Below are positions 62,451 to 64,000 of a DNA stretch of 64,000 nucleotides, piece after piece. The position numbers and the translations under genes are program-made. The notes under the pieces are model-generated. The model was not told the DNA's origin and made no database searches. It saw nothing but the letters and a program-made list of their open reading frames with translations. Position 1 is the stretch's first letter; each line of letters opens with the position of its first letter. This stretch comes from CAWDZK01 sp963807005 (GTDB taxonomy: Bacteria > Actinomycetota > Actinomycetes > JACCUZ01): contig CAWDZK010000004.1 in assembly GCA_963807005.1 (NCBI GenBank), forward strand, positions 1 through 64,000, in the 5' to 3' direction.

Positions 62451-63236
62451 ATGGCGCAGCAGCGCATCCGGTCGTCCGCGCCCGCACGTGGACGGCACCG
62501 TAAGCCCAGCAACCACGCCCGCACCTTCGGCCTGGCGACCGCACCGTTCGTCGCCGCCTTCCCGATGTTCGCCGCCAGCGCCTCCCCGGCCGCGGCCGCG
62601 GGCAGCTCGTGGGACCGGCTGGCCGGCTGCGAGAGCGGCGGCAACTGGGGCATCAACACCGGCAACGGCTACTACGGCGGCCTGCAGTTCGCCGACGGCA
62701 CCTGGGACGGCAACGGGGGCGAGAAGTACGCCTCGCGCGCCGACCTGGCCAGCCGCGGCGAGCAGATCGTCATCGCCGCGAAGGTCCTCGATGGCCGGGG
62801 CTGGTCGCCGTGGCCGGGTTGCAGCAGCCGCCTCGGGCTCGGGGCCGAGGAGCGCCGGGAGGCCCTCGCCACCGCCGCCGAGATCAAGGCGCGGATGAAC
62901 GGCAACGGCGGGTCGCAGGCCAACGGCGACAGCACCGCCGCCGGCAAGCAGGCCGACAAGCCCGCCGCGGACCGCACCCCGGGAGACAGCTCCGCCAGCC
63001 AGCGCGCCGCGGACAACCGGGGCGTGCAGACCGAGCGGGCCACCCGAGGCAAGCACCGCAAGGCGCCGAAGCGGCTCAAGGCGCGGTACGTCGTCAAGAG
63101 CGGCGACACCCTCTCGGGGATCGCCGGCAAGCGGGACGTCCCCGGTGGCTGGCAGCGCCTCTACCGGATCAACAAGGGCACGATCGGCTCGAACCCGGGC
63201 ATCATCCACCCCGGCCAGCGGCTCCGGCTGCGCTGA
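62451..63236 (+). CDS. Resuscitation-promoting-factor-like transglycosylase with LysM domain
   Basis: A 261-residue secreted cell-wall hydrolase. The signal sequence covers residues ~20-50 (with an A-rich cleavage site). The Rpf domain follows with catalytic Glu61 in LAGCESGGNWGINTGNGYYG and the disulphide cysteines. A charged, disordered Ala/Asp/Lys-rich linker (about 130-210) leads to a C-terminal LysM (YVVKSGDTLSGIAG to PGQRLRLR) that binds peptidoglycan. It cleaves the glycan backbone and supports growth or revival from dormancy. The ATG 62451 has GAGAGGGAACGA upstream, and the c-di-AMP riboswitch in its leader controls it. Confidence 0.93.
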   Translation: MAQQRIRSSAPARGRHRKPSNHARTFGLATAPFVAAFPMFAASASPAAAAGSSWDRLAGCESGGNWGINTGNGYYGGLQFADGTWDGNGGEKYASRADLASRGEQIVIAAKVLDGRGWSPWPGCSSRLGLGAEERREALATAAEIKARMNGNGGSQANGDSTAAGKQADKPAADRTPGDSSASQRAADNRGVQTERATRGKHRKAPKRLKARYVVKSGDTLSGIAGKRDVPGGWQRLYRINKGTIGSNPGIIHPGQRLRLR

Positions 63237-63246
63237 CCCACGTCCA

Positions 63247-63305
63247 TCGACTGGCGGAAGTCTTCGCTCCGGGCCGCCGCAGAACCGAAGACTTCCGCCA
63301 GTCGA
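63247..63305. terminator. Perfect 20-bp hairpin between convergent genes
   Basis: Arms 63247-63266 and 63286-63305 are exactly complementary around a 19-nt loop. It sits 10 nt after the Rpf stop and 34 nt before the end of the convergent acylphosphatase gene, so it can stop transcription from both sides. No T-tract. Confidence 0.8.
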
Positions 63306-63339
63306 CGACCTGGTGAGGGCGGCGGCGGCCGAGGAGGGG

Positions 63340-63621
63340 TCAGCCCACCCGGAAGCCGGTCAGGCCCTCGGGGTCCTCGTCGCTGACCTCGACCCCCTCG
63401 ACCCGGGCCTGCGGCGTGCCGCGGCGCAGCCAGTCCAGCAGGGCGCCGACCTGGTCGGCCGGGCCCTCGAGGACCACCTCCACGCTGCCGTCGGGGCGGT
63501 TGCGGGCCGAGCCGGCCACGCCGCGGGCCGCCGCCTCCTGCCGGGCGCCGGCGCGGAAGAACACGCCCTGCACCAGCCCGGTCACGACCGCCCGCCGCCG
63601 TACGACGTCCACGGCACCCAT
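63340..63621 (-). CDS. Acylphosphatase
   Basis: A 93-residue acylphosphatase, which hydrolyses carboxyl-phosphate bonds. The phosphate-binding loop GLVQGVFFRAGARQEA holds Arg23, and Asn41 in GSARNRPDGSVEVVLEG is the second catalytic residue. Length is typical (about 90-100). ATG 63621 is the first plausible start; the open frame upstream has no similarity. Confidence 0.92.
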   Translation of the reverse strand: MGAVDVVRRRAVVTGLVQGVFFRAGARQEAAARGVAGSARNRPDGSVEVVLEGPADQVGALLDWLRRGTPQARVEGVEVSDEDPEGLTGFRVG

Positions 63622-63732
63622 CCTGCCCGGCGCGGACGTCCGGGCAACCCGGTACCGACGTGCCGGTGTGCCGGCCCGCGGACGACGAGCCGGCACCGCA
63701 CCGGGCGACGACGGTGGTCCGACTTGCACCCC

Positions 63733-64000
63733 TCAGGGACTGCTGAAGCAGGCGCCCTGGCCGAGCAGCTCGAGACCGCGCAGGTCGCCCGCGTGGTAGC
63801 GGGCCAGCGGGTAGCTGTTGGTGTCGTACATCACCTGGAACGCGTCGCGCACGTGGGCCAGGCCGACCAGGTGGCCCAGCTCGTGCAGCAGGACCGCCCG
63901 GGCCTTGGCGCCCTCGCCGCCGCTGAGCTGCTGGGCGAGCAGTGGTGCGTTGAAGACGGCCACGCCGCTGACGAAGCGGCGCTCCGGCCCGCTGCCGTAG
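63733..64000 (-). CDS. Matrixin/metzincin-like zinc metalloprotease, C-terminal part (runs off the window)
   Basis: The last ~88 residues of a zinc metalloprotease. The signature HELGHLVGLAHVRD gives three zinc histidines and the catalytic glutamate, and a Met-turn-like VMYD follows, as in matrixins. A C-terminal GDLRGLELLGQGACF ends the protein. The N-terminal part, including any signal peptide, lies beyond position 64000. It is probably secreted, as most actinobacterial members are. Confidence 0.82.
   Translation of the reverse strand, partial: YGSGPERRFVSGVAVFNAPLLAQQLSGGEGAKARAVLLHELGHLVGLAHVRDAFQVMYDTNSYPLARYHAGDLRGLELLGQGACFSSP

Overview
The window is high-GC DNA (my estimate about 70-75 percent) with actinobacterial gene content: paired WYL regulators, an F420-type luciferase-like oxidoreductase, an acyl-ACP desaturase of the mycobacterial DesA kind, an Rpf/LysM hydrolase behind a c-di-AMP riboswitch, a SpoIIE phosphatase and a GH15 trehalase-like enzyme. 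GTG/TTG starts and GTGA/ATGA overlaps are common. It resembles Geodermatophilales or a related actinomycete; I cannot name the genus. The first ~3.6 kb is different: lower-GC alphaproteobacterial-like DNA with an AI-2E transporter and an RND pump broken by many frameshifts, joined at about 3612-3617 to the interior of an actinobacterial mug gene. I read it as an assembly chimera, not a transfer.

Layout. 3.6-7.1 kb: truncated mug, a PLD-like protein and two WYL regulators. 7.2-10.4 kb: glutathione peroxidase, M50 protease, acetamidase/formamidase. 10.4-20.9 kb: a bacterial microcompartment (BMC) locus. An APC permease (one apparent frameshift) is divergent from a tightly packed operon: class-III aminotransferase-like phospho-lyase, CoA-acylating aldehyde dehydrogenase with a C-terminal encapsulation-type helix, tandem BMC-T, an unknown BMC protein, BMC-P, BMC-H, a second BMC-T, an aminoglycoside-phosphotransferase-like kinase, a short-chain dehydrogenase, a GntR/UTRA regulator and a class-I amidotransferase-like hydrolase. 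This matches the RMM/aminoacetone-utilisation (AAU) type, in which 1-amino-2-propanol is phosphorylated, cleaved to propionaldehyde and oxidised to propionyl-CoA.

20.9-26.8 kb: convergent with this lies a second operon: P1-family aminopeptidase, GlcG/HbpS-like protein, fused large-medium subunit and small subunit of a B12-dependent diol dehydratase, and its reactivase. Diol dehydratase also makes aldehydes, so both arms could feed the same aldehyde dehydrogenase. All six catalytic residues I can align are conserved, but two substrate-contacting residues are replaced (Ser to Asp, Gln to Ala), and the encapsulation tails of the Pdu-type subunits are missing. Three amide-bond hydrolase families surround the locus. 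The pairing of an AAU compartment with this altered dehydratase is the best candidate for an undescribed system.

26.8-64 kb is mostly housekeeping and stress genes: GH15, hemerythrin, cupin, xthA, a purine phosphorylase/NCS1 permease pair (permease frameshifted), a multicopper oxidase with a membrane partner, a RecQ with a C-terminal phosphoribosyltransferase-like tail, GNAT, GH3 glucosidase, luciferase-like oxidoreductase, pgm, SpoIIE phosphatase, DEAD-box helicase, NagZ-like GH3, old yellow enzyme, a PAC2 protein (possible frameshift), HtrA, alcohol dehydrogenase, citrate synthase, a GGDEF-EAL protein, desaturase, a PolA-like polymerase, a 58-residue protein, ArfB, Rpf, acylphosphatase and a partial metalloprotease. 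Long intergenic hairpins mark many gene ends. I saw no tRNA, rRNA, CRISPR array or insertion sequence.
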